A DNA stretch of 45,917 bases from positions 1-45,917 of the forward strand of contig CABXSA010000005.1 of assembly GCA_902514765.1 (NCBI GenBank). Direction: 5' to 3'. The stretch is from an uncultured SAR86 cluster bacterium (GTDB lineage: Bacteria; Pseudomonadota; Gammaproteobacteria; Magnimaribacterales; AG-339-G14). Position numbers and translations under genes: made by a program. Below the pieces are notes generated by a model. It was not told the DNA's origin. It made no database searches and saw only the letters and a list, made by a program, of their open reading frames with translations. Position 1 is the stretch's first letter; each line of letters starts with the position of its first letter. Positions 26,231 to 34,866 of this stretch are shown here, one piece after another.

Positions 26231-26719
26231 AGTCAAGCCAGCAAAAACTCCGGCAATTAAGTCGTCTAAAACGACTCCAAATCCTGACTTAAATTTTTGA
26301 TCTATATAAGAAATTGGATGAGGTTTAAAAATATCAAAAAACCTAAAAAAAAATATTAAAATTATTGCAGCAATAAAACTTTCTTTTTCCCACTTATCCA
26401 AAGCAAAGTCATAAACCCCCAACAAAGGCAAGAATAAAAAGGCCATCCAAGCTCCTGCCACTTCATCGATTACGATAGTTTTATGATCTTTTTCAGATAA
26501 TCCTTTAGTTGCAAGGTTGCATGCAATGATAGCTACAACTGTTAGTCCCAAAAATACTAGAAAAAAAAGAAAATAACTTAATTGCACATATACGAGCAAA
26601 CAAAATAATATGAATGCTGCAATTGAGCCCCAAGTCCCTGGAGCTTTAGGTAACAACCCTACTCCAAAAAAAGTAACTATCAAGTGAGAAATTTTATTTA
26701 AATTTGGGAATTCATTCAT
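26195..26719 (-). CDS. pgpA: Phosphatidylglycerophosphatase A
   Basis: Membrane phosphatase giving phosphatidylglycerol from PGP. 174 residues with the PgpA signatures FGVGLLPKAPGTWGSIAAF near residues 18-36, DEVAGAWMAFLFLP, FRFFDIFKPHPI and GFGVVLDDLIAGVFAG. Four hydrophobic segments. ATG at 26719 overlaps the thiL stop by four bases. Convergent with dxs, sharing 36 bases of coding sequence on opposite strands. Confidence 0.95.
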   Translation of the reverse strand: MNEFPNLNKISHLIVTFFGVGLLPKAPGTWGSIAAFILFCLLVYVQLSYFLFFLVFLGLTVVAIIACNLATKGLSEKDHKTIVIDEVAGAWMAFLFLPLLGVYDFALDKWEKESFIAAIILIFFFRFFDIFKPHPISYIDQKFKSGFGVVLDDLIAGVFAGLTLLGGNFFIEFF

Positions 26720-27666
26720 TTTTTAAAATGGTTATAACCTTTTTGTTTTAAATATACCCTTTTTTCTTCATTATAGATTTTGATTCCTTTTGACTTGGTG
26801 ATTTTTCCAATATTATTGATTTTAATCTTTAGGTTTTTAGCTAAGTCGTCGATTTTTTTTTCTCTTCTTTGTGGCACAGTAAAGCAGAGTTCATAATCAT
26901 CGCCCCAAGTGAGTGCCTCTTCTAAAGATCCAGCATGAGGAATTGATGCAATATTAATTTCAGCTCCTTTATTGCTTTGATTGCAAATGTGACCTAAATC
27001 ACTCAACAAGCCATCTGAAATATCTATGCAACTGGTTGCGATATTTTGCAAATTTTTACCAAGCAAAGTATGCACCTTGGGCTTTAAAAATTTTTTAAGA
27101 TATTTTTTTTCATCTTTAGATAAGTTCTTTTTTTTAGATCTTAAAACTTTCAATCCTAGTCTAGCTTCTCCTAAGGAACCGCTGGTAAATATCAAGTCAT
27201 CTTCTTGTGCACCTTCTCGCGAAAGGAAATCTTTTTTATCTACTTCACCACAAACTCCAACCGAGACTGAGCATTCTTTTCCTTTGATTAAGTCTCCCCC
27301 AATAACAGGTACTTTGTAATCCTTAGTAAAAAGCTTTAAACCTTTGGCAAATTTTTTTATCCAATCGAGATCTGTTGTTGGCGATACCAAGGTAATAGAA
27401 AGCCACTTAAGAGTTCCTCCACAAGCAGGAATGTCGCTAGCTGCCACACAACATCCTCTATAAGCAATTAGTTCAGGATCTAATGACTTAGGAAAATGAA
27501 CGTTTGAATTTGAGACATCAGTGGAAAAAATTAGATCAGTTTTTTTGGCAGAAAAAAGTCCTGCATCGTCTCCTGGTCCAATCAAAATACCTGAGGAGTC
27601 GTTGTATCGACTCCCCAAGTTTTTAAAATATTTTTGTAGAATTAAAAATTCATCCGATTCTCTCAT
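26716..27666 (-). CDS. thiL: Thiamine-monophosphate kinase
   Basis: Phosphorylates thiamine monophosphate to the active cofactor. 316 residues of the PurM/SelD-like family: N-terminal ESDEFLI, the Mg/ATP loop GPGDDAGLF near 26-34, DVSNSNVHFP, VGGDLIKG, CIDISDGLLSDLGHI and WGDDYELCF. ATG at 27666 has no Shine-Dalgarno and lies in the loop of a perfect 10-bp inverted repeat. thiL-pgpA is the normal pair, though nusB, its usual neighbour, is 10 kb away here. Confidence 0.95.
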   Translation of the reverse strand: MRESDEFLILQKYFKNLGSRYNDSSGILIGPGDDAGLFSAKKTDLIFSTDVSNSNVHFPKSLDPELIAYRGCCVAASDIPACGGTLKWLSITLVSPTTDLDWIKKFAKGLKLFTKDYKVPVIGGDLIKGKECSVSVGVCGEVDKKDFLSREGAQEDDLIFTSGSLGEARLGLKVLRSKKKNLSKDEKKYLKKFLKPKVHTLLGKNLQNIATSCIDISDGLLSDLGHICNQSNKGAEINIASIPHAGSLEEALTWGDDYELCFTVPQRREKKIDDLAKNLKIKINNIGKITKSKGIKIYNEEKRVYLKQKGYNHFKK

Positions 27667-27678
27667 ACAGAATCGGAT
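27652..27678 (-). promoter_or_regulatory. Perfect 10-bp hairpin enclosing the thiL start codon
   Basis: On the minus strand ATCCGATTCT (27678-27669) and AGAATCGGAT (27661-27652) pair perfectly around the seven-base loop GTATGAG, which contains the thiL ATG. GAATTTTTAATT follows. It could terminate thiolase transcription, control thiL translation, or both. Confidence 0.6.
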
Positions 27679-27684
27679 AAATTG

Positions 27685-28878
27685 TTAAGAATTGTAGGCT
27701 TCAAAAAGACCAGTCGCTCCCATACCTCCACCGACACACATGGTGACGATGCCATACTTTCCATCTCTTCTGTTCAACTCTCTGGCTACGTGTCCTACTT
27801 GTCTAGAACCTGTCATGCCGAAGGGATGTCCTATAGAAATAGAGCCACCATTTACATTAAGCTTTTCGGTTGGTAGACCAAGCTTGTCTCTTATATAAAC
27901 AACTTGAGAAGCGAATGCTTCATTAAGCTCCCATAGGTCAATGTCTTCCATCTTCAGGTTGGCAGCTTTTAGAAGCTTAGGTATTGAATAAACAGGGCCA
28001 ATTCCCATTTCATCTGGCTGACAGCCAACTACTGTAAAACCTCTAAAATAAAGTTTTGGAGTTAAGCCCAATTCTTTAGCTTTTTCTTCACTCATAACAA
28101 GAGTGACTGATGCACCATCTGAAAGTTGCGAAGAGTTTCCAGCCGTTACTGAGCCGTTTTCAGGATCAAAAACTGGTTTCAAAGAAGAAAGGCCATCAAT
28201 GGTTGTTTCTGGGCGGTTGCAGTCATCACGATCTACAGTAACTTCAACGTCTTTTTCTTCTCCAGACTCTTTATTTACCAACTTCATAATAGTGTCCATT
28301 GGAACAATTTCATCGTCGTAATAGCCTGCTTCTTGAGCTGCAGCTGTTCGCTGTTGACTGGATAAAGCATATTCGTCTTGAGCTTCTCTAGTCACGTTAT
28401 AACGCTTAGCTACGCATTCTGCAGTTTGTCCCATTGCATGATAGATTCCTGGTACATCAGCTGCCAATTTATCATTTACATACATATGCATATTTGTATT
28501 TCCTTGCGTGGTGGATATTGACTCAACACCACCAGCTATGATGCAGTCTGAAAAACCACTTTGAACTTGAGTCGCAGCCATAGCGACTGTTTGTAAACCA
28601 GAAGAACAATATCTATTTACAGTTGTTCCTCCTACTTCAATTGGTAATTTAGACAATACTGCAACATTCCTTGCAATATTGTGTCCTTGAGCTCCTTCAG
28701 GAGCACCACAACCAAGAATCATATCCTCTACCATTGAAGGATCTAATCCAGGATTTCTTTCTAGAAGAGCATTAACTAAGTGCGCTGTCATATCATCAGC
28801 ACGTGTTTGATTGAATCCCCCTCTGAAAGATTTAGCTAATCCAGTACGGACGCTATCAACAATTACTACATTTCTCAT
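27685..28878 (-). CDS. Acetyl-CoA C-acyltransferase (thiolase)
   Basis: 397-residue thiolase with Cys91 in NRYCSSGLQT as the acyl-enzyme nucleophile, His351 in GHPFGMTG and Cys381 in MCVGGGMGATG as the acid/base pair. The length and the CSSGLQTVAMAA and HPFGMTGSRQ forms fit FadA-like beta-oxidation thiolases or acetyl-CoA acetyltransferases; the two cannot be separated here. No fadB neighbour. ATG 28878 has AGGAG five bases upstream, one of the clearer ribosome sites in the window. TATAAT at 28911-28906 is a likely -10. Confidence 0.93.
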   Translation of the reverse strand: MRNVVIVDSVRTGLAKSFRGGFNQTRADDMTAHLVNALLERNPGLDPSMVEDMILGCGAPEGAQGHNIARNVAVLSKLPIEVGGTTVNRYCSSGLQTVAMAATQVQSGFSDCIIAGGVESISTTQGNTNMHMYVNDKLAADVPGIYHAMGQTAECVAKRYNVTREAQDEYALSSQQRTAAAQEAGYYDDEIVPMDTIMKLVNKESGEEKDVEVTVDRDDCNRPETTIDGLSSLKPVFDPENGSVTAGNSSQLSDGASVTLVMSEEKAKELGLTPKLYFRGFTVVGCQPDEMGIGPVYSIPKLLKAANLKMEDIDLWELNEAFASQVVYIRDKLGLPTEKLNVNGGSISIGHPFGMTGSRQVGHVARELNRRDGKYGIVTMCVGGGMGATGLFEAYNS

Positions 28879-28905
28879 AAAATCTCCTATTTTTGTAGAA
28901 CAATG

Positions 28906-28911
28906 ATTATA
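28906..28911 (-). promoter_or_regulatory. Candidate -10 of the thiolase gene
   Basis: Perfect TATAAT on the minus strand, 27 bases upstream of the ATG; no convincing -35 is seen at 16-18 bases. The AGGAG at 28888-28884 follows. Confidence 0.35.
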
Positions 28912-28936
28912 AAGAGTAATTTTGTTTATTACTAAT

Positions 28937-28970
28937 AAAAAAAACCCCTACAAAAGCAGGGGTTTTTTTT
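28937..28970 (-). terminator. Intrinsic terminator after the TonB-dependent receptor gene
   Basis: Inverted repeat AAAACCCCT / AGGGGTTTT with an eight-base loop, flanked by runs of eight A and eight T. Read on the minus strand it ends the receptor transcript 15 bases after its stop. The symmetric A and T runs mean it could work in both directions. Stem limits 28937-28949 and 28958-28970. Confidence 0.88.
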
Positions 28971-28985
28971 GGTTAAGAGTGATTT

Positions 28986-31900
28986 TTAGAAACCAATTCC
29001 AAAAGTCATTCCAAAAGATCTTGGCTCTCTAACCCATACAGAAGCTGTATGACCTACAGAAGAGTTACCAACAGCGGTTCCAGTAATATTTCTGTCATCG
29101 GTAAGGTTTTGTGCCCAAAATCTTAAGTTCCAGTCACCATCAGTTGGAATCACAGAAAGTGAGAAGTTCCACTCATCCCACGCAGGGATTTTAGATGTTT
29201 CGATATTGAAAATACTTGAGTAGCGCTCACTTTGGTAGTAGTAATCCAATCTAGGAGTAACTTCTAAGTTGTTTGTTTGGAAAGTGTAAGCAAGACCCAT
29301 GGATAATGTCATGTCTGAAAAAGGCATTTCATTTCCAGTTAGGTTTTGTTGCAGACCAGAACTTAGCCACTTACCAGTAGCAGTAGCAGTTCCTAAACAA
29401 ACTTCATTAGCACCAATTGTAAGAGCATTAGCACCGCCTGCTGCTCCAAAATCAGTCATTGCTTTGAATAACTTACAAACACCACCAGTTTGAATAGCTG
29501 CACCAGTACCTCTAATTACTACTGAAGGTAGTAAAGTTCCATCAGGTCCAGCAGTACCAGTAGCATTAGCAACTGGAGAATAAACTTGGATACTTGAAGC
29601 TGTTCCACCACCAGCAGCTGGTAAACATGTGTTTGGTCCACCAACAGAAGTCATAAAGTGACATACACCACCCAAGTTTCCGTATCCTTCGGCAGCGGAG
29701 CTCATTTCGAAAGGAACGACGTTAACAAGATCAAGTGCAGTAATTGCAGTTCCTGATCCACAGTCACTTGCACCATCACAAGTTAATCCAAACGCAATCT
29801 CGTTAGACCCTCTTAAGGCAGCAATTGCGTTTGCTCCTGCTGTAGCTTGAGCAGTTGCATCACCACCGCCTTGAGCAGAAGCTGCGACTGCAGCAGCTTG
29901 ACTTAATTGTACGTCAAGAATTTTTCCGTACATGTAACCAAAGGCATCTTTGTTTAATAAGAATGAGTTAGCAGTTTGGTTTTTAGCCACGTGCCAGTCT
30001 GTGTAACCATCCATACTTCCAGTGGAAGCTTGTTTTCTGTAATGACCGCCTAAGTCATGAGGATTGATCATTGAGAAATTACCCACTTCAGTACTTGAAT
30101 AACTGAACATCATGTTGAAAGTTAAACCTGGAACATCTGGGGGAGCTAATAAAAATTCAAGCTCAGCACCCATAGTTTCTAAAGGCATACCTGTATTAAT
30201 TGCAGTTTCATTCCTAATTACACCAACGTGATAATTAGTGAAGTCATAGTAATAAACTGAAGCGTTAGCAACAATTCCTTCTTCTGGAACTGAAGCTTTC
30301 ACACCGAATTCAAAAGCATCAACTTCTGTGCTTTCAAATGCAAAAGGAGTATTAGGGAATTGCGCCGCATTAAATGGCGGGTTAAATCCACCTCCTTTAA
30401 ATCCAATTGAATAACTTGCATAAAACAAAGTATCGTCATTGATTTGCCAATCCCAAACTAAACGACCCGTTGTTTGAGAGAAATCTTTAATTGGACTTAC
30501 ACCAAAAGAAGTATAGTCGGCGTTATTCGCAGGTAGTGTTCCAAAGATTTGTGCTCCATTTGTGTTACCTAGACCTGTTGCTGTAGGTTGTTGTCCTACT
30601 GTTTGACCGACAGTATTTGCTTGTTTTCCATCAGGTGCTTGAATTCCATTAGAAGTAAAACATGCTGTATTTTCTACACCAGTACTCATATTGTATGATC
30701 CCGGCGTACCGTTTGCCTGAATACCACAAGCATTAGCAGATGCTGTTGCCCATGAGGAAAGCAATGGTACTTTATAAAAAGTGGAATTCACCGAAACCGA
30801 CTTAGTATCTTCATTGTATCTAAAACCAGCAGTCAATTTGTGGTTATCAGCAACATCAAAGTAAAACTCTGTAAAGATTGCAGAAGAATCTAGCTTATAA
30901 GATTCAGTCGTATTATGGAAAAATTCAGTATACAAACCATCAATTCTGGAAACCATATCGTGAGCAACCGCAGCAGCAGTTGTAGTGACACCATTAGCTG
31001 CATACTGTGCAACAGCCGGAGCCATTGTTGCTAAGACAGCGTCTCCCGTAGCAGCTGTAACTGCAGCAGTAGTAGCATCAAGTCCTAAAGTAGACGCACA
31101 ATTCGTTGCGCCTAAAGCTGAACAAGTGATAAGTCCTCTAAAAGTTTGTCTAGTAGAGGTAGATATCGTAGAAGGTAAACTAAGAGCATTTAAAGTAATA
31201 CCAGATGCATAGACATCATAAAAAGAAGAAGTGTCATTGGAGATGTTAATACCACCAATTAAGAAATTAAACATACCATCTAAATCAGATGAATACTTAA
31301 TCTCGTAAACACTTCCTTTAGAGTCCTGTTTAGATGCATCACCAGAAACTGGTAAAATATGATTTCCTCTAACTCCCTCTCCATTTGGACAGAAAATACC
31401 TGCTTTAAACTGCTCTATAGCACATTGAGGTGTAATTTCTGAATTACTGTAACCCAGAGGTAAACCTTCGTTACCTTGAGCGGTTGAGTATATTGGAAGA
31501 TTTTGCACTGCAGCACTCCATCTCACGCCACTTCCTTCACTGGATAGTGAAGATGTATCACGATAAAACTGTCTTCTTTTATTATTGTAAGTGAACGTTA
31601 AAGTACCTTGATCGAAAGCTTCTTCAAAAATTAGCTGAGAATTAGATTCTTGAGCAAAGTGTCTAGGCGCAGCCCATGCATTTGCTTGGAAAAATTCTTG
31701 AGGAATTGTACCGCTATCCTGTGGAAGTCCAGTAGGTGCATAAGTTGCTGATCCGCCAGCAGTACCATTAGTTAAAGTACTGGGTACGTAAAAACCTAAA
31801 GTACCTCCTAATAAGCCTGGAAGAGTAGAACCATTAGACATTGGGTGGATTGGATTAAATGCTTGTTTACCACCCATAACACAACCTTGTACTAGGTTAG

Positions 31901-32684
31901 CACCAGTATCACAAAAGACACCATTTACTTGGGATCGGTTAGATTCCTCATCGAAAGCATTATGAATCAATGTGATCGTAGAAGAGTCTCTAGGTTCCCA
32001 TTGCAAACTAGCACGCCATTGATAAGATCCTCTGTCATCAAATTCACCAGTTGCTTTAGAATATAAATTTTTAGTTACTCCGTCTTTTTCAAAATTTGTA
32101 TAAGCAAGTCTTATACCTAGTTCATCACTGACAGGTACGTTAAAAATTGCCTCAATATTTTGGTAGTTGTCTGACCCTGCCTGAAGTCTAACACTTCCTT
32201 CAAATGCATCTAAGTCAGGTCTAGCAGTAATCAAGTTAATAACACCACCAGTTGAGTTACGACCAAATAGAGTACCTTGAGGTCCACGTAAAACCTCAAT
32301 ACGAGCCATATCTAAAAAGCCTTGCTCATTGGTAGACGTTGCTCCAATAGGCATACCATTGACATGAAGTTCAACACCGGCATCGGAACTTGCAGCTGTA
32401 GCAAAGTTAGCTACCCCACGAATTGAAAATCCACCGCCGTTAAACCCATCTGCGGAATAACCTAGGCCCGGAACTTGAAGTTGTAAATCACTTGCAAATT
32501 CCATTTGACGTTCTTCTAGAATGTCATCGGTAAATGCAGAAACCGCAATAGGAACGTCTTGCAGACTTTGCTCAGTTCTTTGCGCTGTAACGATTACTTC
32601 CTCAATTGTTGCTTGAGCGAATGCAGTAGTAGATAAAAGAGCTCCTACAATAAACGCTAAGCTTAGTTTAAAGAAATTACTCAT
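28986..32684 (-). CDS. TonB-dependent outer-membrane receptor, unusually large
   Basis: 1232 residues against 700-900 for most of the family. Signal peptide at about 1-24 ending AFAQA, then a TonB box EEVIVTAQR (28-36), a plug domain about 40-155 (LRGPQGTLFGRNSTGGVIN), and a beta barrel to the C-terminal Phe1232 (FGMTFGIGF). The extra length is Ala/Gly/Thr-rich sequence at about 515-575 and 925-1100, probably extracellular loops. All 14 cysteines fall in seven local pairs (258/268, 421/432, 521/529, 653/675, 969/975, 1008/1020, 1070/1096). Substrate unknown. Strong GGAGGA six bases before the ATG suggests high expression. Confidence 0.93.
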   Translation of the reverse strand: MSNFFKLSLAFIVGALLSTTAFAQATIEEVIVTAQRTEQSLQDVPIAVSAFTDDILEERQMEFASDLQLQVPGLGYSADGFNGGGFSIRGVANFATAASSDAGVELHVNGMPIGATSTNEQGFLDMARIEVLRGPQGTLFGRNSTGGVINLITARPDLDAFEGSVRLQAGSDNYQNIEAIFNVPVSDELGIRLAYTNFEKDGVTKNLYSKATGEFDDRGSYQWRASLQWEPRDSSTITLIHNAFDEESNRSQVNGVFCDTGANLVQGCVMGGKQAFNPIHPMSNGSTLPGLLGGTLGFYVPSTLTNGTAGGSATYAPTGLPQDSGTIPQEFFQANAWAAPRHFAQESNSQLIFEEAFDQGTLTFTYNNKRRQFYRDTSSLSSEGSGVRWSAAVQNLPIYSTAQGNEGLPLGYSNSEITPQCAIEQFKAGIFCPNGEGVRGNHILPVSGDASKQDSKGSVYEIKYSSDLDGMFNFLIGGINISNDTSSFYDVYASGITLNALSLPSTISTSTRQTFRGLITCSALGATNCASTLGLDATTAAVTAATGDAVLATMAPAVAQYAANGVTTTAAAVAHDMVSRIDGLYTEFFHNTTESYKLDSSAIFTEFYFDVADNHKLTAGFRYNEDTKSVSVNSTFYKVPLLSSWATASANACGIQANGTPGSYNMSTGVENTACFTSNGIQAPDGKQANTVGQTVGQQPTATGLGNTNGAQIFGTLPANNADYTSFGVSPIKDFSQTTGRLVWDWQINDDTLFYASYSIGFKGGGFNPPFNAAQFPNTPFAFESTEVDAFEFGVKASVPEEGIVANASVYYYDFTNYHVGVIRNETAINTGMPLETMGAELEFLLAPPDVPGLTFNMMFSYSSTEVGNFSMINPHDLGGHYRKQASTGSMDGYTDWHVAKNQTANSFLLNKDAFGYMYGKILDVQLSQAAAVAASAQGGGDATAQATAGANAIAALRGSNEIAFGLTCDGASDCGSGTAITALDLVNVVPFEMSSAAEGYGNLGGVCHFMTSVGGPNTCLPAAGGGTASSIQVYSPVANATGTAGPDGTLLPSVVIRGTGAAIQTGGVCKLFKAMTDFGAAGGANALTIGANEVCLGTATATGKWLSSGLQQNLTGNEMPFSDMTLSMGLAYTFQTNNLEVTPRLDYYYQSERYSSIFNIETSKIPAWDEWNFSLSVIPTDGDWNLRFWAQNLTDDRNITGTAVGNSSVGHTASVWVREPRSFGMTFGIGF

Positions 32685-32690
32685 TTAGAA

Positions 32691-32699
32691 TCCTCCCCT
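32691..32699 (-). promoter_or_regulatory. Strong ribosome binding site of the TonB receptor gene
   Basis: GGGGAGGA on the minus strand, six bases before ATG 32684. It is the best Shine-Dalgarno in the window, where many genes have none. Confidence 0.7.
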
Positions 32700-32736
32700 A
32701 ATGAGTTAAAAAAATTTTAATGTGAAGAATTCTGAT

Positions 32737-32777
32737 GCTTATAAACAATCTAAGTCTAATAACCTTTACTTATAAGC
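32737..32777. repeat. Spaced inverted repeat upstream of the TonB receptor gene
   Basis: GCTTATAA (32737-32744) and TTATAAGC (32770-32777) form a perfect 8-bp inverted repeat 25 bases apart, within the 223-base divergent spacer between the receptor and nth. It may bind a regulator; chance is possible in such AT-rich sequence. I see no other structure in this spacer, and promoters there are not clear. Confidence 0.3.
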
Positions 32778-32907
32778 TTAAGATTTCTCCCCCTATAGCA
32801 ATCGATAATACCTAATTTTGTAAGTACTGCAACCCTTTAAGGTCAAAAAACAATCATTTAAAGTAAACTAGTTTTATCAATTTATAACCAATTTAAAGCA
32901 AGATGAA

Positions 32908-33561
32908 ATGAATAAAAAAGAGAGGGCGCTATTTATAGAAACTAAATTGAATGAATTATTTCCAAATCCTAAAGCTCCTTTAGATCATTTGAATGCTTTT
33001 ACGTTTCTAATTGCCGTTCTTTTGAGTGCGCAGACTACTGATAAACGAGTTAACGTCGTGACAAAAGAACTATTCAAATTAGCAAAAGATCCAAAGAGTA
33101 TGTTTAATCTTGGAGAAAAAAAGGTCTATGAACACATAAAAACTTGTGGATTAGCTCCAAAAAAAGCTAGAGCAATAATAGAAACTTCTAAAATTTTAAT
33201 CGATAAACATCACGGAAAGGTGCCTAAGGAACTTGATGATCTTAAGGAGTTGCCAGGAGTTGGGCACAAAACAGCTTCTGTTGTGGTGAGTGAGTTTTAT
33301 GGAATACCTGCATTTCCTATAGATACTCATATACATCGTCTTGCACAGCGTTGGGGTCTTTCCAATGGAAAATCAGTAAAACAAACTGAAAAAGATTTAA
33401 AAAATATCTTTGATGAAATGAGTTGGCGTAATTTACATCTGCAGATAATTTTTTATGGGAGAGCATTTTGTACCGCAAGAGGCTGTGACGGAACAGTCTG
33501 TTTTATGTGTAAAAGTTTATATCCTAATAGAAAAAACAAAATTAAGACTTCAAAAGCTTAA
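32908..33561 (+). CDS. nth: Endonuclease III
   Basis: DNA glycosylase/AP lyase for oxidised pyrimidines. 217 residues with the helix-hairpin-helix LPGVGHKTASVV (catalytic Lys121) and Asp139 in FPIDTHIHRL. The C-terminal iron-sulfur site normally reads C-x6-C-x2-C-x5-C. Here the cysteines are at 188, 193, 198 and 201, so the spacing is changed although four cysteines remain. ATG at 32908; divergent from the TonB receptor. An alternative is a related HhH-GPD glycosylase, but the fit to Nth is good. Confidence 0.93.
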   Translation: MNKKERALFIETKLNELFPNPKAPLDHLNAFTFLIAVLLSAQTTDKRVNVVTKELFKLAKDPKSMFNLGEKKVYEHIKTCGLAPKKARAIIETSKILIDKHHGKVPKELDDLKELPGVGHKTASVVVSEFYGIPAFPIDTHIHRLAQRWGLSNGKSVKQTEKDLKNIFDEMSWRNLHLQIIFYGRAFCTARGCDGTVCFMCKSLYPNRKNKIKTSKA

Positions 33562-33579
33562 AATAATTTCTTTCAAGAG

Positions 33580-33585
33580 TATAAT
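33580..33585 (+). promoter_or_regulatory. Candidate -10 of glyA
   Basis: Perfect TATAAT 21 bases before the glyA ATG, with only a weak -35 (CTTAAA, 33557-33562, 17-base spacer). Predicted leader is about 15 bases without a Shine-Dalgarno. No glycine riboswitch or PurR-type palindrome is seen. Confidence 0.4.
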
Positions 33586-33606
33586 TAGATTTTTGTTCTC
33601 ATAAAT

Positions 33607-34863
33607 ATGTACGGCAACAATCTATCTATAAAATCCTTTGACGATGATCTTTGGCAAGCTTTGGAACAAGAGCGCGTAAGACAGGAACAGCATATTGAGT
33701 TAATTGCTTCTGAAAACTATGCCTCTCCAAGAATATTAGAAGCTCAAGGTTCTATTCTTACTAACAAATATGCAGAAGGCTATCCAGGCAAAAGATACTA
33801 TGGAGGCTGCGAGTTCGTCGATATTGCAGAGCAATTAGCAATCGATAGAGCAAAGGAATTATTCAACGCAGATTATGCTAATGTTCAACCGCATTCAGGA
33901 GCAAGTGCAAATGCTGCAGTCTTTCTTGCTTTGTTGAATGCAGGTGACAAAATTTTGGGAATGAGCTTGGATCATGGAGGTCATTTAACCCATGGTTCCA
34001 AAGTAAATTTTTCAGGAAAAATTTATGAATCTTATAGTTATGGAATAGATCCTGAAACTGGAGATATTGATTATGCCCAAGTGGAAGCTTTAGCTAAAGA
34101 ACACAAACCGAAACTAATCATATGTGGCTTCTCAGCTTTCTCCGGGATTCTTGATTGGGCCAGGTTTAAGAAAATTGCTAAATCAATAGATGCTTATTTA
34201 TTAGCAGATATTTCTCATGTTTCTGGTTTGGTTGCTGCAGGCTTGTATCCTAACCCCTTCCCTCATGCGGATGTGGTTACAACTACTACTCACAAAACTT
34301 TAGTAGGACCAAGAGGTGGTTTGATTCTAGCCGGTCCAAATGAAGAGCTACAAAAAAAGCTTAACTCTGCACTCTTTCCTGGATCCCAAGGCGGTCCCCT
34401 TATGCACGTTATAGCTGCCAAAGCAGTTTGCTTCAAGGAAGCTATGGAAGATGACTTCAAATCCTATCAGCAACAAATTTTATCGAATGCAAAAGAAATG
34501 AGTAAGCGATTAATGTCTAATGACATAGACATTGTCTCCAATGGAACATCGAATCACATGTTCCTTGTTAACTTGATAAAAAATGAGGTAACTGGAAAAG
34601 AATTGGAAGCGGCTTTGGGAGAAGCATTTATTACTGTCAATAAAAATTCAGTTCCTAATGATCCAAAATCTCCTTTTGTTACTTCAGGAATTAGAGTTGG
34701 AACTCCTGCTGTTACAAGAAGAGGTTTTAAAGAAGAAGAAGTTTCTAAAGTTGCTGACTGGATTTCACAAATTATTCAAAATGTTGATGACAAAAATTTA
34801 ATCGCTGAAATTAAAGATGAAGTTTTAAAACTCTGTAGTAATTTCCCAGTTTACTCCCAGTAA
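33607..34863 (+). CDS. glyA: Serine hydroxymethyltransferase
   Basis: PLP enzyme interconverting serine and glycine with one-carbon transfer to tetrahydrofolate. 418 residues, normal. Conserved [10 protein letters not shown] near 31-40, [17 protein letters not shown], the HSGASANAA motif near 96-104 and the PLP-lysine motif [14 protein letters not shown] (Lys230). Starts the nrdR-ribD-ribBX-ribH-nusB run; nrdR begins three bases after its stop, a common gamma pairing (glyA-nrdR). Confidence 0.98.
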   Translation: MYGNNLSIKSFDDDLWQALEQERVRQEQHIELIASENYASPRILEAQGSILTNKYAEGYPGKRYYGGCEFVDIAEQLAIDRAKELFNADYANVQPHSGASANAAVFLALLNAGDKILGMSLDHGGHLTHGSKVNFSGKIYESYSYGIDPETGDIDYAQVEALAKEHKPKLIICGFSAFSGILDWARFKKIAKSIDAYLLADISHVSGLVAAGLYPNPFPHADVVTTTTHKTLVGPRGGLILAGPNEELQKKLNSALFPGSQGGPLMHVIAAKAVCFKEAMEDDFKSYQQQILSNAKEMSKRLMSNDIDIVSNGTSNHMFLVNLIKNEVTGKELEAALGEAFITVNKNSVPNDPKSPFVTSGIRVGTPAVTRRGFKEEEVSKVADWISQIIQNVDDKNLIAEIKDEVLKLCSNFPVYSQ

Positions 34864-34866
34864 AAT

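Noticed and set aside
27640-27690. TPP riboswitch upstream of thiL
   Set aside because: The spacer is 18 bases, far too short, and the conserved thi-box sequences are absent.
29760-30000. Repetitive Ala codon tracts in the TonB receptor gene as a tandem repeat or CRISPR-like array
   Set aside because: The tracts are irregular Ala/Gly/Thr codons without a fixed repeat unit or spacers.
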